Assembly: GCA_027364495.1 (NCBI GenBank)
Contig: DAHXPE010000329.1
Coordinates: 1 to 5,591 of the forward strand
Source: Candidatus Heimdallarchaeota archaeon
Lineage (GTDB): Archaea > Asgardarchaeota > Heimdallarchaeia > Hodarchaeales > LC-3
Length of the DNA: 5,591 nucleotides
Direction: 5' to 3'
Within the stretch, counting starts at the first letter, position 1. Every line of letters starts with the position of its first letter. Below are positions 5,359-5,591 of the stretch, piece after piece. The position numbers were made by a program, and so were the translations under genes. The notes under the pieces were generated by a model, which searched no databases, was not told the DNA's origin, and saw nothing but the letters and a program-made list of their open reading frames with translations.

Positions 5359-5591
5359 TTAGCTGAGTATCAAATTCCTTTCGCTGAATTTTTTATATAG
5401 AAAATCTGGTGATTTATTATGTGGGTAAATCGTTTGTAGAGTAATATTTGGAAATTTGGATAAAACATCCTTATAGCCGGGCGAATTAATTTCCTTTTCT
5501 ACTTTTTCCAGGCCTTCAAATAAATCAGGCATATAACTTTTTATTTCTTCAAGAATAACATCTGTGCGCCATATAAACATTCCGCTGTTCC
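5359..5591 (-). CDS. Mannose-1-phosphate guanylyltransferase fragment, cut at right edge and truncated at C-terminus
   Basis: The reading frame is open to the right edge. The first visible codons give NSG before MFIWRTDVILEEI, and the two leftover bases (GG) fit a preceding Trp, i.e. the W-N-S-G-M-F motif of mannose-1-phosphate guanylyltransferases. These enzymes make GDP-mannose from GTP and mannose-1-phosphate for glycan and lipid-linked sugar synthesis. The next helix, YMPDLFEGLEKVEKEI, also fits. After SKFPNITL the family expects a D-Y-x-I-M-E-K segment, but the frame goes through unrelated sequence to TAA at 5361-5359, and neither other minus-strand frame restores the motif. The NSGMF motif normally sits near the middle of a protein of about 350 residues, so well over 100 C-terminal residues are missing. 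A decayed or rearranged gene is likely, with an assembly or sequencing error as the alternative. The ATG at 5580 is internal, not the true start. Confidence 0.75.
   Translation of the reverse strand, partial: NSGMFIWRTDVILEEIKSYMPDLFEGLEKVEKEINSPGYKDVLSKFPNITLQTIYPHNKSPDFLYKKFSERNLILS

Overview
The window is a strongly AT-rich stretch (about 30% GC by eye) that reads like the chromosome of an archaeon. Pointers are ArsA/Get3-type ATPases in tandem, a small protein with the proteasome-subunit fold layout, T-tract and AT-box signals rather than bacterial -35/-10 boxes, and purine-rich Shine-Dalgarno sites. The base composition would suit an Asgard/Lokiarchaeia-like or similar AT-rich archaeon, but that assignment is an inference and no marker gene fixes it.

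Layout, left to right. Bases 1-1930 hold a tight minus-strand cluster, read from 1930 down to 1: a 90-residue methionine-rich unknown protein, a complete 344-residue ArsA/Get3-like ATPase (5-nt gap), and a second ArsA/Get3-like ATPase (14-nt gap, GGAGGT ribosome site) that runs off the left edge. The second ATPase has altered nucleotide-switch residues (Asn for Asp in switch I, degenerate switch II). The first 40 bases of the window are a perfect inverted copy of bases 161-200, so the left edge is probably a chimeric or misassembled contig end. Bases 2128-3954 hold a complete minus-strand cstA-family transporter (608 residues). It lies 197 nt upstream of the cluster and is probably its own transcription unit.

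Bases 3955-4608 are a gene-free, divergent, very AT-rich region of about 650 bp. It carries two tandem copies of a 30-bp unit (27/30 identical) 149-208 bp upstream of the cstA start. From 4609 a plus-strand gene encodes a 220-residue protein that I read as a divergent proteasome-beta/Ntn-hydrolase-fold protein. With the GTG start favoured by its ribosome site, Thr falls at position 1 of the mature chain and Asp at position 17, as in proteasome beta subunits, but other active-site residues look lost. At the right edge, convergent to it, is a minus-strand mannose-1-phosphate guanylyltransferase piece that contains the NSGMF motif and then stops long before the family's usual C-terminus.

How they work together: the three-gene cluster looks like a functional unit, an active ATPase plus a probably hydrolysis-impaired partner plus a Met-rich accessory protein. 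This would be consistent with a heterodimeric ArsA/Get3-like machine handling hydrophobic segments or metal/anion cargo, which is a hypothesis. CstA takes up peptides or pyruvate. The proteasome-like protein and the truncated sugar nucleotidyltransferase have no visible functional tie to the rest.
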